A model generated the notes under the pieces. The model worked only from the letters and a program-made list of their open reading frames with translations, had not been told where the DNA came from and made no database searches. 64,000 nucleotides of DNA, from assembly GCF_002211305.1 (NCBI RefSeq), contig NZ_LOKW01000023.1, forward strand, positions 372,001 to 436,000, written 5' to 3'. The translations under genes and the position numbers were made by a program. Origin of the DNA: Rhizobium sp. R634 (GTDB taxonomy: Bacteria; Pseudomonadota; Alphaproteobacteria; Rhizobiales; Rhizobiaceae). Below are positions 17,178-26,029 of the stretch, in pieces; within the stretch, counting starts at the first letter, position 1; every line of letters starts with the position of its first letter.

Positions 17178-18389
17178 TTGGAATTCCACAAGATACAGCG
17201 TTTGCCTCCTTACGTCTTCGACCAGGTGAACCGTCTCAAGTCCAGCGCGCGCGCGGCCGGAGTCGACATCATCGATCTTGGAATGGGCAATCCCGATCTT
17301 CCCACGCCAAGCTGGGTTGTGGACAAGCTATGCGAAGCGGTGCAGCATCCGCGCACGCACCGCTATTCGGCTTCCAAGGGCATTATCGGGCTTCGCCGCG
17401 CCAAGGCTGCGTATTACGCCCGCCGGTTTAATGTGAAGCTTGATCCGGATACCCAGGTTGTTGCAACGCTCGGGTCCAAGGAGGGGTTTGCGAACATGGC
17501 GCAGGCCATAACCGCCCCCGGGGATGTCATTCTCTGTCCGAACCCTTCCTATCCGATTCATACGTTCGGATTTGTCATGGCAGGGGGCGTGATAAGGTCG
17601 GTACCGGTCGAGCCGGATGAGACCTTCTTCCAAGCTCTCGAAATGGCGGTGCGGCATTCGGTACCGAAGCCTCTGGCGCTCATCATAAGCTACCCGTCGA
17701 ACCCCACCGCTCGCGTCGCGACGCTCGACTTCTATAAGGACGTCATCGCCTTCGCGAAGAAGCACGATCTCATCGTTCTGTCGGATATCGCCTACGCTGA
17801 AATCTATTTCGACGGTCCGCCGCCGCCGTCTGTTCTCGAAGTCCCCGGCGCGATCGACGTGGCCGTCGAGTTCTCCTCGATGTCGAAGACATTCTCTATG
17901 CCCGGTTGGCGCGTTGGGTTTGCGGTGGGCAACGAACGCCTCATCCGGGCGTTGACGCGCGTGAAATCGTACCTGGACTACGGAGCATTTACGCCAATCC
18001 AAGTCGCCGCCGCTCATGCCCTAAACTCGGACGGGGAGGACGCCGCGCGGGCCCGAGACATTTACAAGACGCGCAGAGATACACTGGTGAAGACCTTTGC
18101 CGATGCCGGTTTCGACGTTCCAGCTCCTGCGGCGACGATGTTCGCATGGGCTAAGATACCTCCGGATTTCCGACACCTTGGCTCGCTGGAGTTTTCGAAA
18201 CTCGTGCTCGAGAAGGCACAGGTCGCGATTTCGCCTGGTATCGGTTTCGGCGAGATGGGTGACGAATTCGTACGGCTGGCTCTCGTGGAGAATGAAGACA
18301 GAATCCGGCAGGCTGCACGGAACCTGAAGCGGTGGCTTTCCGCGAGCGCGCGACCGCCACAACTCGATAAAGCAATGAAAGGATTTTGA
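17178..18389 (+). CDS. PLP-dependent aminotransferase (AlaC/AatC-like)
   Basis: Class I/II aminotransferase of about 403 residues. The TTG at 17178 is preferred because AAGGAG stands eight bases before it. PLP-anchor context SSMSKTFSMPGWRVGF gives the Schiff-base lysine; GMGNPDLPTP at the N-terminus and a C-terminal arginine region (EFVRLALVEN) fit alanine/LL-diaminopimelate-type aminotransferases. It would move an amino group between a pathway amino or keto acid and a common acceptor. The stop overlaps the region just before the GFA gene. An amine-containing substrate or product is therefore plausible. Confidence 0.88.
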   Translation: MEFHKIQRLPPYVFDQVNRLKSSARAAGVDIIDLGMGNPDLPTPSWVVDKLCEAVQHPRTHRYSASKGIIGLRRAKAAYYARRFNVKLDPDTQVVATLGSKEGFANMAQAITAPGDVILCPNPSYPIHTFGFVMAGGVIRSVPVEPDETFFQALEMAVRHSVPKPLALIISYPSNPTARVATLDFYKDVIAFAKKHDLIVLSDIAYAEIYFDGPPPPSVLEVPGAIDVAVEFSSMSKTFSMPGWRVGFAVGNERLIRALTRVKSYLDYGAFTPIQVAAAHALNSDGEDAARARDIYKTRRDTLVKTFADAGFDVPAPAATMFAWAKIPPDFRHLGSLEFSKLVLEKAQVAISPGIGFGEMGDEFVRLALVENEDRIRQAARNLKRWLSASARPPQLDKAMKGF

Positions 18390-18391
18390 AG

Positions 18392-18790
18392 ATGCCGATC
18401 CTCGGATCTTGCCAATGTAAAGCGGTCCAGTACGAAGTGTCGGAACTGGACGGCCCGATGTGGAACTGCTTCTGCCAGACGTGCAGAAAGTCCCATGCGG
18501 CCGATCATAACACTGCCGCCAAGGTGAAGAGTGAGAACTTTAATCTGATTTCCGGCGATGACGTCCTTCACAGCTTTGAGTCGACGCCTGGAAAACTGAG
18601 GTGGTTCTGCTCACGGTGTGGTTCGCACGTTTATGCCGAACGGCCTGCCAACCCGGAGATGAAGGTGCTGCGGGCAGGCACTTTTGACACTGATCCTGGT
18701 TCAGTTCCTATGTCCAACGTCTGGCTGTCCCACGCCACGCCGTGGCTTGCCCACGACCCCGCGAAGGAAAACTTCGAAGAATTCCCGTGA
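18392..18790 (+). CDS. GFA-family zinc protein
   Basis: Protein of 132 residues with the glutathione-dependent formaldehyde-activating (GFA) fold: GSCQCKAVQYEV, CFCQTCRK and FCSRCGSHVYAE are the zinc-binding cysteine clusters. ATG 18392 has AAAGGA eight bases upstream; the aminotransferase stop is at 18387-18389. Members may bind glutathione adducts; the real reaction is not known. It may handle a small aldehyde released by the monooxygenase pathway, which is inference. Confidence 0.85.
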   Translation: MPILGSCQCKAVQYEVSELDGPMWNCFCQTCRKSHAADHNTAAKVKSENFNLISGDDVLHSFESTPGKLRWFCSRCGSHVYAERPANPEMKVLRAGTFDTDPGSVPMSNVWLSHATPWLAHDPAKENFEEFP

Positions 18791-18910
18791 TCCTTTCACG
18801 GTTGCGCGCCCCTATGGGCTGATCGACAATGAGTGCGGTTTGCCCGGGCACGCCCGTGAAGGGGCTAACTCGAGTGGCACTTGCCGCGTTCGAAGCGTGG
18901 AGGTTGGGCT

Positions 18911-19060
18911 GTGACGTATCCCCCAATTGAAACGGTCGCCTTCATCGGAGTGGGTGCGATGGTAATTCCCATGACCGGACACCTTCAACAGCGCTTTGGT
19001 CTTGGCTTGATAGCGGAGGCCGCCAGATCGCTTCCGATCTGGCGGACGAGTTCCGGTTGA
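18911..19060 (+). pseudogene. 5' remnant of a beta-hydroxyacid dehydrogenase gene
   Basis: GTG start with GGAGG seven bases upstream; 49 codons. Residues 8-25 (ETVAFIGVGAMVIPMTGH) match the N-terminal Rossmann GxGxMG segment of 3-hydroxyisobutyrate dehydrogenase-type enzymes, like VAFIGLGAMGQPMAQHL in the gene at 55571. The match ends abruptly at HLQQRFG and a stop follows, so the rest of the gene is deleted. A perfect 11-base hairpin (19020-19045, CCGCCAGATCG / CGATCTGGCGG, loop CTTC) overlaps the break. The rest of 18791-19185 shows nothing recognised. Confidence 0.6.
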
Positions 19061-19185
19061 GAACCACTGACCGGACGTCAGGTGCGTGCCAACGCGCTTT
19101 CGCAAATATCGGGGCGTCTAGCGACCATATCATCGTGATTTCATCGAAACCAACTCGACATCCCGACAAGGGCATGACGTCTCTA

Positions 19186-19214
19186 TTGACAGATTAGCAG
19201 ACAATCTGTCATTC
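19186..19214 (+). promoter_or_regulatory. GntR-type operator/promoter, site F
   Basis: TTGACAGATT, 7 bases, AATCTGTCA: nearly the same inverted repeat as site B. TTGACA as -35 with 17 bases to TCATTC. It gives the importer genes from 19329 their own promoter, separate from the monooxygenase operon. Confidence 0.7.
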
Positions 19215-19328
19215 TGAAGTTCGCCGGGTGAGTACTCGGAGCATTCAAAGACGGCAGTCACAATCCAGCAAGAGGCCGGGCATCGGATGCCCTGGCGCGA
19301 TTTGCTGCTGCCTAAAGGGAGGATGGGC

Positions 19329-20888
19329 ATGACGAATGACGTCGCCGTAAGCATGACGGCCGTTGCCAAATCGTTTGGCGAAACGAAGGCTTTGAAGAAA
19401 TGCGATTTTGTCGCCAGGGCAGGAGAGGTGCACGCGATCGTTGGCGAGAATGGCAGCGGCAAGAGCACCATGGCGAAGATCATGTCCGGCGTTATCGCTG
19501 CCGATGGAGGATCTGTCCTAATCCTTGGCAAGTCCATCACCTCGCCAGTCGATGCCAAAGAGGTTGGTCTCGCTACGATCTTCCAGGAAGTCCTTGTCGC
19601 CGATGAGGCAAGTGTCCTCGACAACCTTTTCGTGGGAAGCGAGGACCTGTTCTCGCTTCGGAAATCCTCCAAGGAACGTGGAAGCGTTGCGCAAAGCCTT
19701 CTGGACCGCCTGGTCGGAAAGCATATCGATCTCAGGCAGAACGTCGGTGATCTTCCGCTCAGCATCAAGCAATGGATCGTTATCGCCCGCGCCGTCCTGA
19801 GGAAACCCAAGGTCTTGATCCTGGACGAGTCCTCGGCTGCACTCGATCTCGACGCGACCGTCCGGCTCCACGAAGAGATCGATCGGCTCCGGTCCGAGGG
19901 GTGCGCGGTAATCATCGTCACGCACCGCATCGCTGAGCTCGTCCGTATCGCCGACCGGGCGACAATACTGAGAGACGGTTTCACCGTCGGTGTCCTTGAG
20001 AAATCCGAGATCACCGAGGCGAACCTCCTCCGCATGATGACCCCTCAAGACCGCCAGATTTCCGCCGCCGCTTCAACGTCTGCAGCGGGCCTGTCGGGTG
20101 ATCGCAAGGAGGTTCTTTCCGTGCATGGCGCGCGCCCCCAAGAGGCATCGCAACCCTTCGACTTCGTCCTTCCGCAGGGATCTATCGTGGGCGTTGCGGG
20201 TCTGGACGGCCAGGGCCAGGACGCGTTCGTGCGACTGGTCGCCAGGATTATGTCGCCGTTCGGAGGGGAGGTCCGGATCCTGGATCGGGAAAGCACCGGT
20301 CTCGTCAAAGTCAGCACGCTCGACGACGCCGCGAATAAGGGCATTGTGTACGTATCCGGAGACCGGAAGCGGGAAGGAATTTTCCCACAGCAGAGCATTT
20401 TCGAGAACCTCGCCATCGGTATCTACCAAAAGAACCTGGGGCCGTTCGGTGTCATCAGGCGTAAAAGGCTGAAGCAGACGTTTGCCCGGGAGGTCGAGCG
20501 GCTCCGCGTCAAGATCGGGCACCCGGACAACCGCATTACGTCCCTTTCCGGGGGTAACCAGCAGAAGGTCCTGATCGGTCGTGCCTTCGCCAATGATCCC
20601 AGAGTGATCGTTCTTAACGACCCTGCTCGAGGCGTGGACCTCAACACCAAACGCGACCTGTATCGCGAGCTTCGGCTGTTTGCCGAAGGTGGCGGCTCGG
20701 TAATCTACCTTTCAAGCGAGATCGAAGAGTTTCTCGGTTTCGCCGATCGCGTTGATGTCTTTCACAAAGGGAGCATCCATCGTTCCCTCGACGGCCCCGA
20801 CATCAACGAAGAAACCATTCTCGCTGCAATGTTCGGCCGCTCGGTTGCCGACACCATGGAATTCTCCAAAGAGAGAAAGGCACACTGA
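19329..20888 (+). CDS. Sugar-type ABC importer ATPase (copy 1)
   Basis: RbsA/MglA-type double ATPase of about 519 residues; ATG 19329 follows GGGAGGATGGGC. Walker A GENGSGKST near residue 40, with a degenerate first signature LPLSIKQ. The second half has the canonical SLSGGNQQK but no complete Walker A (GLDGQGQD), as is normal for this family. It energises the permease pair at 20888 and 21869. Close paralogue of 50860-52413 (shared AKSFGETKALKKCDF pattern, SGDRKREGIFPQQS). Its stop overlaps the ATG of the next gene by four bases. Confidence 0.95.
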   Translation: MTNDVAVSMTAVAKSFGETKALKKCDFVARAGEVHAIVGENGSGKSTMAKIMSGVIAADGGSVLILGKSITSPVDAKEVGLATIFQEVLVADEASVLDNLFVGSEDLFSLRKSSKERGSVAQSLLDRLVGKHIDLRQNVGDLPLSIKQWIVIARAVLRKPKVLILDESSAALDLDATVRLHEEIDRLRSEGCAVIIVTHRIAELVRIADRATILRDGFTVGVLEKSEITEANLLRMMTPQDRQISAAASTSAAGLSGDRKEVLSVHGARPQEASQPFDFVLPQGSIVGVAGLDGQGQDAFVRLVARIMSPFGGEVRILDRESTGLVKVSTLDDAANKGIVYVSGDRKREGIFPQQSIFENLAIGIYQKNLGPFGVIRRKRLKQTFAREVERLRVKIGHPDNRITSLSGGNQQKVLIGRAFANDPRVIVLNDPARGVDLNTKRDLYRELRLFAEGGGSVIYLSSEIEEFLGFADRVDVFHKGSIHRSLDGPDINEETILAAMFGRSVADTMEFSKERKAH

Positions 20889-21856
20889 TGTCGCAACGTT
20901 TTGGATTTCCTGCGCTCGACAGGTCGCTGACCGTACCGCTCGTTCTTTTCGGAGTGTTGCTCGTCGCCGCAGCCGTGCTCTCGCCGCGGCTGTTCACCGC
21001 AACCGGAATGGGCGGAGCAATCATCGTCGCAGCACCTTTGATCCTCACGACGCTGGCCCTGACACCGATCGTGATGGCAGGCCGCGGTTCGGTCGACCTT
21101 TCCGTTGGCCCGCTGATGGGTTTCGTGAACGTCACCCTGATCGGCTGGCTCTCAGCAAGGGGTTACACGTCTCCGCTCGCAGTGATTTGCTGGGTGGTGG
21201 CAGTCGGCGCACTGTATCAGTTGCTGCAGGCGCTCATCATCATCTACGTCCGGGTCGCCCCCATCATCGTCACGCTCTCCAGCTTCCTCGTCCTTTCAGG
21301 CTTGAACCTCATGGTCATGTCAAGGCCGGGCGGCGTTGCGCCGGACTGGATGATGACGTGGGGAGCAGGAACGACGATCTTATCTCCGGTGCTGATCATC
21401 GTCTTGGCGGCGTTGGCTCTTTGGGCCGTTATGCGCCGGACCACCTTTTACTCCCACCTTCGCATGACAGGCGCTGACGAACGGATGGCCTACACGAGCG
21501 GGGTGAAAGTCGACACCGTACGCATCTGCGCCCATCTCCTCGGCGGCGTCTTCGTCGGCCTTGCCGCGCTCAGCTATACGGCATTGATCTCTTCTGGCGA
21601 TCCTACCCAGGGAAGCAGCTACACGCTCCAGGCGGTTACCGCCCTGGTGCTCGGTGGCGCAAACCTGGCTGGCGGGAGAGGAGGAGCTTTGGGGGCCACG
21701 CTTGGTGCGCTGAACATGTTCCTCATCTCGTACCTGCTTTCCGCCTTCAGCTTCGGAAGCGTGACGGGGTTCGTGACGCAAATGGCTTTCGGCCTGATCC
21801 TCGTGGCATCGCTCCTCGTCAACGTATTCATGACGGCCCGGCGCACGGCTTTCTAG
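20888..21856 (+). CDS. ABC importer permease (copy 1, first subunit)
   Basis: RbsC-type permease of 322 residues with about eight to ten hydrophobic helices. GRGSVDLSVGPLMGFVNVT is the conserved loop near residue 60 and SYTLQAVTALVLGGANLAGGRGG the C-terminal loop. Translationally coupled to the ATPase. Paralogue of 49889-50863. It forms a heteromeric channel with the product of 21869. Confidence 0.94.
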   Translation: MSQRFGFPALDRSLTVPLVLFGVLLVAAAVLSPRLFTATGMGGAIIVAAPLILTTLALTPIVMAGRGSVDLSVGPLMGFVNVTLIGWLSARGYTSPLAVICWVVAVGALYQLLQALIIIYVRVAPIIVTLSSFLVLSGLNLMVMSRPGGVAPDWMMTWGAGTTILSPVLIIVLAALALWAVMRRTTFYSHLRMTGADERMAYTSGVKVDTVRICAHLLGGVFVGLAALSYTALISSGDPTQGSSYTLQAVTALVLGGANLAGGRGGALGATLGALNMFLISYLLSAFSFGSVTGFVTQMAFGLILVASLLVNVFMTARRTAF

Positions 21857-21868
21857 AGAGGACTGGTA

Positions 21869-22885
21869 ATGACTTCACTCACAACGGAACAGACGATGAG
21901 CCAAATCACAGGACGATCGGTAAAGCTTCAGCGCAGCATCGTAATTGGCTTTGGTCTGCTTGCCGCACTTCTCGTGTTGGGTACGATCCTTGTTCCGGGG
22001 TTTATCTCGCCCCGTAACGCGCGTTCGATATTGCTGCTTGCCGCTTTCCTGGGGCTTGCATCGTTGGGACAGACGCTATGTGCCATGGTTGGCGCGCTTG
22101 ATCTCTCCATTCCATATGTCATCGGGGGAGCGAATATTCTCTTCCCAAGCCTGTTGGTCACCGGGATGCCTGCCTGGCTGGCCGTGATAGCGGTCGTTCT
22201 CCTGGGAGCAGCAATCGGGCTTGCGAACGGCTTTTTGAGCTTCAAGCTGCAGGGCCAGGCTCTCATCATGTCCCTTGGGGTCGGCTTCGCATTTGTCGGC
22301 GCGGTACAACTCTACACCTCCATCGGTTCCGACTACGGCGGAACGGTTTTCGCCCCCGTACCGGACTGGCTCCGCAATATCGCCGCGTTCAACGGGAAGA
22401 CCTTCGGGCTGCCCCTGCCGCCAGTGGTACTGGTGTGGCTCCTCGTCACGCTCGTCACCATCTGGGCTCTGTATAACACATGGTTCGGCCGCTCCATCTA
22501 CGCCGTCGGCGGCAGCAGGACTGCAGCGGCACGGCTTGGCATTTCCGAAACCAAGGTCTGGACCAGCATTCACGGTATCAGTGGGGCGATGTCGGCACTG
22601 ACGGGCGTATTGCTGCTCGGGTTTTCCGGCGGCGGCTTCGTTGGCGTCGGAGACCCATATCTCTTCACCACCGTTGCGGCCGTTGTGATCGGCGGCACCT
22701 CGTTGCTCGGTGGCGCAGGCGGATACGGGGCAACCGTTCTCGGGGTACTCGTATTGACGATATTGACGTCCCTGCTGGTCGGGCTCGGCCTCAGCTTTGC
22801 CGCGCAACAGGCGATCGTGGGTTTGCTGATCGTGCCGATGGTGGCCGTCTACGCGCGTACCCCGCATATCCGCAACCAGATCTGA
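21869..22885 (+). CDS. ABC importer permease (copy 1, second subunit)
   Basis: RbsC-type permease of 338 residues; hydrophobic helices throughout, with GALDLSIPYVIGGANI as the conserved loop and a glycine-rich LLLGFSGGGFVGVGDPYLFTT region. Paralogue of 48858-49877, with which it shares the same C-terminus (YARxPHIRNQI). GAGAGGA stands upstream of the ATG. Second transmembrane subunit of the importer served by the binding protein at 15926. Confidence 0.94.
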   Translation: MTSLTTEQTMSQITGRSVKLQRSIVIGFGLLAALLVLGTILVPGFISPRNARSILLLAAFLGLASLGQTLCAMVGALDLSIPYVIGGANILFPSLLVTGMPAWLAVIAVVLLGAAIGLANGFLSFKLQGQALIMSLGVGFAFVGAVQLYTSIGSDYGGTVFAPVPDWLRNIAAFNGKTFGLPLPPVVLVWLLVTLVTIWALYNTWFGRSIYAVGGSRTAAARLGISETKVWTSIHGISGAMSALTGVLLLGFSGGGFVGVGDPYLFTTVAAVVIGGTSLLGGAGGYGATVLGVLVLTILTSLLVGLGLSFAAQQAIVGLLIVPMVAVYARTPHIRNQI

Positions 22886-22901
22886 TCGGAGGGCCGGCAA
22901 A

Positions 22902-23411
22902 ATGAAGATTGTCGCGATAACCGGCAATGTCTCGCGCCCCTCCAAGACGCGGGCGCTCGGGGAATACGCACTCTCGAGCGTCTCGCCCGGCCACGGCCGG
23001 TATCTCTTTGACCTGGTCGATGTTCTCCCGGTGTTAGGAACCACGCTGTGGCGTTCGGAGGCTCCTGCTGGACTTGCGAACGTTCTTGACGCAATCCAAT
23101 CTTCAGACGTCCTCGTTGTGGGGACACCGGTCTTCAAGTCCTCGATGACCGGTCTTCTCAAGCATCTTTTCGACCTCTTCGAAATGACAGCCCTGCAGGG
23201 TAGACCCGTTTTGATATTCGCAACGGGCAAGGCCGAGGCCCATGGCGAGCATGTCGAGGCTCACCTGCGCTCATTGATGGGCTTCTTCAAAGCCGAGGTT
23301 CGCGGTGACTTCATCTATGCGATGGACGGCGACTTCCCGGATTCGGCACCATCTGCGGAACTTCGGGAGCGGGTCGACCGCCAACTCGCACGCACTCTGG
23401 GCCATGGTTAG
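22902..23411 (+). CDS. NADPH-dependent FMN reductase (SsuE/MsuE-like)
   Basis: Flavodoxin-like reductase of 169 residues: MKIVAITGNVSRPSKTR is the phosphate-binding loop, then VVGTPVFKSSMTGLLKHLFD, typical of SsuE/MsuE flavin reductases. ATG preceded by GGAGG. It reduces FMN for a flavin-dependent oxygenase. The only luciferase-type oxygenase in the window is at 14674, so it is a second reduced-flavin source for it. It follows the permease by 16 bases and precedes ribB by 15. Confidence 0.88.
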   Translation: MKIVAITGNVSRPSKTRALGEYALSSVSPGHGRYLFDLVDVLPVLGTTLWRSEAPAGLANVLDAIQSSDVLVVGTPVFKSSMTGLLKHLFDLFEMTALQGRPVLIFATGKAEAHGEHVEAHLRSLMGFFKAEVRGDFIYAMDGDFPDSAPSAELRERVDRQLARTLGHG

Positions 23412-23426
23412 TTCAAGGAGAAGAAC

Positions 23427-24230
23427 ATGAAGTTTGCTTCCATCGAGAGCGCGGTTAAAGCAATCGCCGCCGGAGAGATGATCATCGTCGTGGACGACGA
23501 AGACCGGGAAAACGAGGGCGACATCCTCGTTGCCGCGGAGAAGGTGACGAACGATCATGTTGCCTTCATGATGCGTTATGCGCGCGGCCTGATCTGCGTT
23601 CCCTTGACCGGGGAGCGGTTGGACGAACTGGATATCCCGCTCATGGTGGAGCGCAACTCGGATTCCATGCAGACGGCGTTCACGGTCTCAGTGGACCTGA
23701 TAGAAGGCGTATCGACCGGTATTTCCGCAGAAGACCGCGCCAAGACCATCAGGGCGCTTGCCAACGCATCGACGATGCCGGAGGAGCTGTCCCGGCCAGG
23801 CCACATATTCCCCCTGCGGGCAAACCCGTCGGGTGTTCTCGGACGCCCCGGCCATACGGAAGCCGCGGTGGATTTCGCTCGGCTCGCCGGGCTCGAGCCA
23901 GCGGGTGTTATCTGCGAAATCGCCAACGACGACGGCACTATGGCGCGTCTTCCCGAACTCAGCGAATTCGCCGCGCGCCACAACCTTCTCATGGTGACCA
24001 TCGAAGCCCTGATCGATTATTGCCGCGAGATCGATGAACGCGGCCCTCGTTTAGAGGACGCGGGCGCGGCGGCGGCGCTGTCGAATGTTTCGTATCTGGC
24101 AAGCAGACGTACTACATGCCCCCAGCGGGAGAGCGGAACTACTGCGTTCGCAGTCTCTGATACAGCACAAGAAAAGTGCGTTTCGCAGGTGCCAACGGGG
24201 GGAACGGACCTTGGGTTCGCTGTGCGATGA
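23427..24230 (+). CDS. ribB: 3,4-dihydroxy-2-butanone-4-phosphate synthase with aberrant C-terminus
   Basis: RibB converts ribulose 5-phosphate to the four-carbon riboflavin precursor. The DxDxRENEGD motif (VDDEDRENEGD, residues 22-32) and RPGHTEAAVDFARLAGL are intact, so the domain (about residues 1-205) should be active. AAGGAG precedes the ATG. The last roughly 60 residues do not look like RibB or GTP cyclohydrolase II and read into the IS6 relic that begins at 24206, so the original 3' end has been replaced. The gap to the gene before is too short for an FMN riboswitch. In this operon it probably boosts flavin for the monooxygenase. Confidence 0.9.
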   Translation: MKFASIESAVKAIAAGEMIIVVDDEDRENEGDILVAAEKVTNDHVAFMMRYARGLICVPLTGERLDELDIPLMVERNSDSMQTAFTVSVDLIEGVSTGISAEDRAKTIRALANASTMPEELSRPGHIFPLRANPSGVLGRPGHTEAAVDFARLAGLEPAGVICEIANDDGTMARLPELSEFAARHNLLMVTIEALIDYCREIDERGPRLEDAGAAAALSNVSYLASRRTTCPQRESGTTAFAVSDTAQEKCVSQVPTGGTDLGFAVR

Positions 24231-24440
24231 TTGGGCATGACAAACCGTGACCCGCTTTATCGCCCCCGCCGCTTTCCTGCTGAAATTATTGCGCACGCGG
24301 TGTGGCTTTCTTTCCGCTTTGCTTTTGCGCCTGCGGGTGATCGAGGCCATGCTGGCCGGTCCTGGGATCATTGTCTCGCACCAGACGATCCGCCTGTGGG
24401 CAGAGTAATTTGGTCATACCTCCGCCAACAACAAGCTTCG
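24206..24440 (+). mobile_element. Decayed IS6-family transposase fragment (left copy)
   Basis: Begins GGACCTTGGGTTCGCTGTGC, as does the copy at 31188. An ORF from ATG 24237 gives RDPLYRPRRFPAEIIAHAVW, the N-terminus of rhizobial IS6 transposases; a frameshift then leads into IIVSHQTIRLWAE and a stop. Similarity to the 31188 copy fades near 24440. The catalytic DDE part is absent. The stretch 24441-24726 shows nothing else recognised. Confidence 0.8.
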
Positions 24441-24759
24441 ATCCTACCACGCTGTAAAACGAGAGTTCATGCCGGATGTAGCGCTTCGGCTCCACCCTGT
24501 TCCACACCCCACCCCATGACCTCACCACGAGCCATCGTCGCGAACTGGGAGTAGAAGCGATGAACCTATGGGCCCAAATTGCTCGCGCATCACTGACAAA
24601 ATCGACCGGCGTCATGGGCTCGTCTCTTTGCCCTTAAGTCTAAGATTCCCGTCGAAGTGACGGCGAAGGACCGGCTGCAAACCCTCAATTGCCCTGTTCG
24701 CCCGTCGATGGCGAAAGGCCGACCTCATGCTTGGAAACCGTTTCGGGAAGGAAGTGATG

Positions 24760-25758
24760 ATGTGGAGAGTTGAGAGTGTCCCCTCCAAGATTGACCATTT
24801 CTCGCTCAAAGGCACTTGCAGCGAGGAACTCGCGGAAGCGCTTTCCAGGCTTTCCCCGCAATCTCCAGCGCATGTACAGGGCGACAAGACGATCGCCTAC
24901 GATATACATGCGATTACCAATGGCCCGATTGCAGTTATTGCCGCGCATTACGAGGGCGACCTAACGGTCCAGCACCAGGGACCGGCGGAGGCAAACATTA
25001 TCATGCTTCCACTATATGGGCGATCGGTCGTTACCGTGGACGGCAGACAAATCCTGTCAGAGGGAAGGCGTGGCGTTTTCGTGAACAGTATGTCGGCGAG
25101 TACAACCCAATTCATTGGGCCCAGGAAACATTTGGGTCTTAGGATCTCCCATGATGAGCTGACGCGCCGTTTAGCACGTCGGCTCAATACGCCAATAAGA
25201 GGCAGCCTCGATTTTTCGCCAGAAATCGACCTATCGGTCGGGTTCGGCTCCCTTTTGGTGCAACTGGTACCAGTGCTTTATGCTGGATTACGAGACGGAA
25301 CCCTCCTTCAATCGCCGATAGCACTTAATCTCCTCACCGAAACGACGATAGAGCTTTTGATCGAAGCTGCGCAGCATCGCTACTCACCTGAGTTATGCCG
25401 CGTTGCTGAACCACCCTTACCCAAGGCCGTTAAGCGGGCGGTCGACTATATGCGTGCCAATATTGCTCGGCCGCTATCTCTTGAGGAAATCGCAACGGCT
25501 TGTGGCGTGAGCCGACGCACTCTTCAGAGCGGTTTTCGCAACTTCCGAAATACGACCCCTCTGGCATTTCTGCAGCACCTACGGTTGGAATCAGTGCATC
25601 AGGAACTGATGACAGGCGAGCCTGGCATCTCGGTCAAGCAGGTCGCTCTGAAATGGGGCTTCATTCATAGAGGCAGATTTTCTGCGGACTATCGCAAGCG
25701 CTATGGAGTATATCCCTCTGAAACATTGCGTATATCGGAGGCGGATTGCGCCGACTGA
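24760..25758 (+). CDS. AraC-family transcriptional regulator
   Basis: Regulator of about 332 residues. An N-terminal AraC-binding-like domain (PF14525 type, containing ANIIMLPLYGRSVVTVDG) is followed by a C-terminal double helix-turn-helix (about 225-325): LSLEEIATACGVSRRTLQSGF and ISVKQVALKWGFIHRGRFSADY. The ATG at 24760 has AAGGA seven bases upstream; the frame is open to 24727. It lies just beyond the IS6 relic and before the signalling genes; its target is unknown. Confidence 0.87.
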   Translation: MWRVESVPSKIDHFSLKGTCSEELAEALSRLSPQSPAHVQGDKTIAYDIHAITNGPIAVIAAHYEGDLTVQHQGPAEANIIMLPLYGRSVVTVDGRQILSEGRRGVFVNSMSASTTQFIGPRKHLGLRISHDELTRRLARRLNTPIRGSLDFSPEIDLSVGFGSLLVQLVPVLYAGLRDGTLLQSPIALNLLTETTIELLIEAAQHRYSPELCRVAEPPLPKAVKRAVDYMRANIARPLSLEEIATACGVSRRTLQSGFRNFRNTTPLAFLQHLRLESVHQELMTGEPGISVKQVALKWGFIHRGRFSADYRKRYGVYPSETLRISEADCAD

Positions 25759-26029
25759 TCTACGATCAGTCAGCGCGCTCGACCGTCTTCGAGGCTTGAT
25801 AGCAACAGAACTCTCCAGCAAACCGACTGGCTCGGCCCAAGATCTGTCTTGCAGATGATCCCCTGAACGCAACGATGTTCCGATCTGCGCAACGCAGTTT
25901 CAAATCAGTACAGGGGTTAATCATATGGTAAGTCTGCCGAGCTCATCTCATATGTAGCGGTCGATTTCACAATGTTCTTGACCGCGTCGCTAATGGAATC
26001 CGGTGTAATTTATAGTCCATGAGGAACGT

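Noticed and set aside
22076..23230. Long minus-strand frame (384 aa)
   Set aside because: Antisense across a permease and the FMN reductase; composition is that of a shadow frame.
23400..23427. FMN riboswitch in front of ribB
   Set aside because: Only 15 bases separate it from the preceding gene; no room and no RFN-like sequence.
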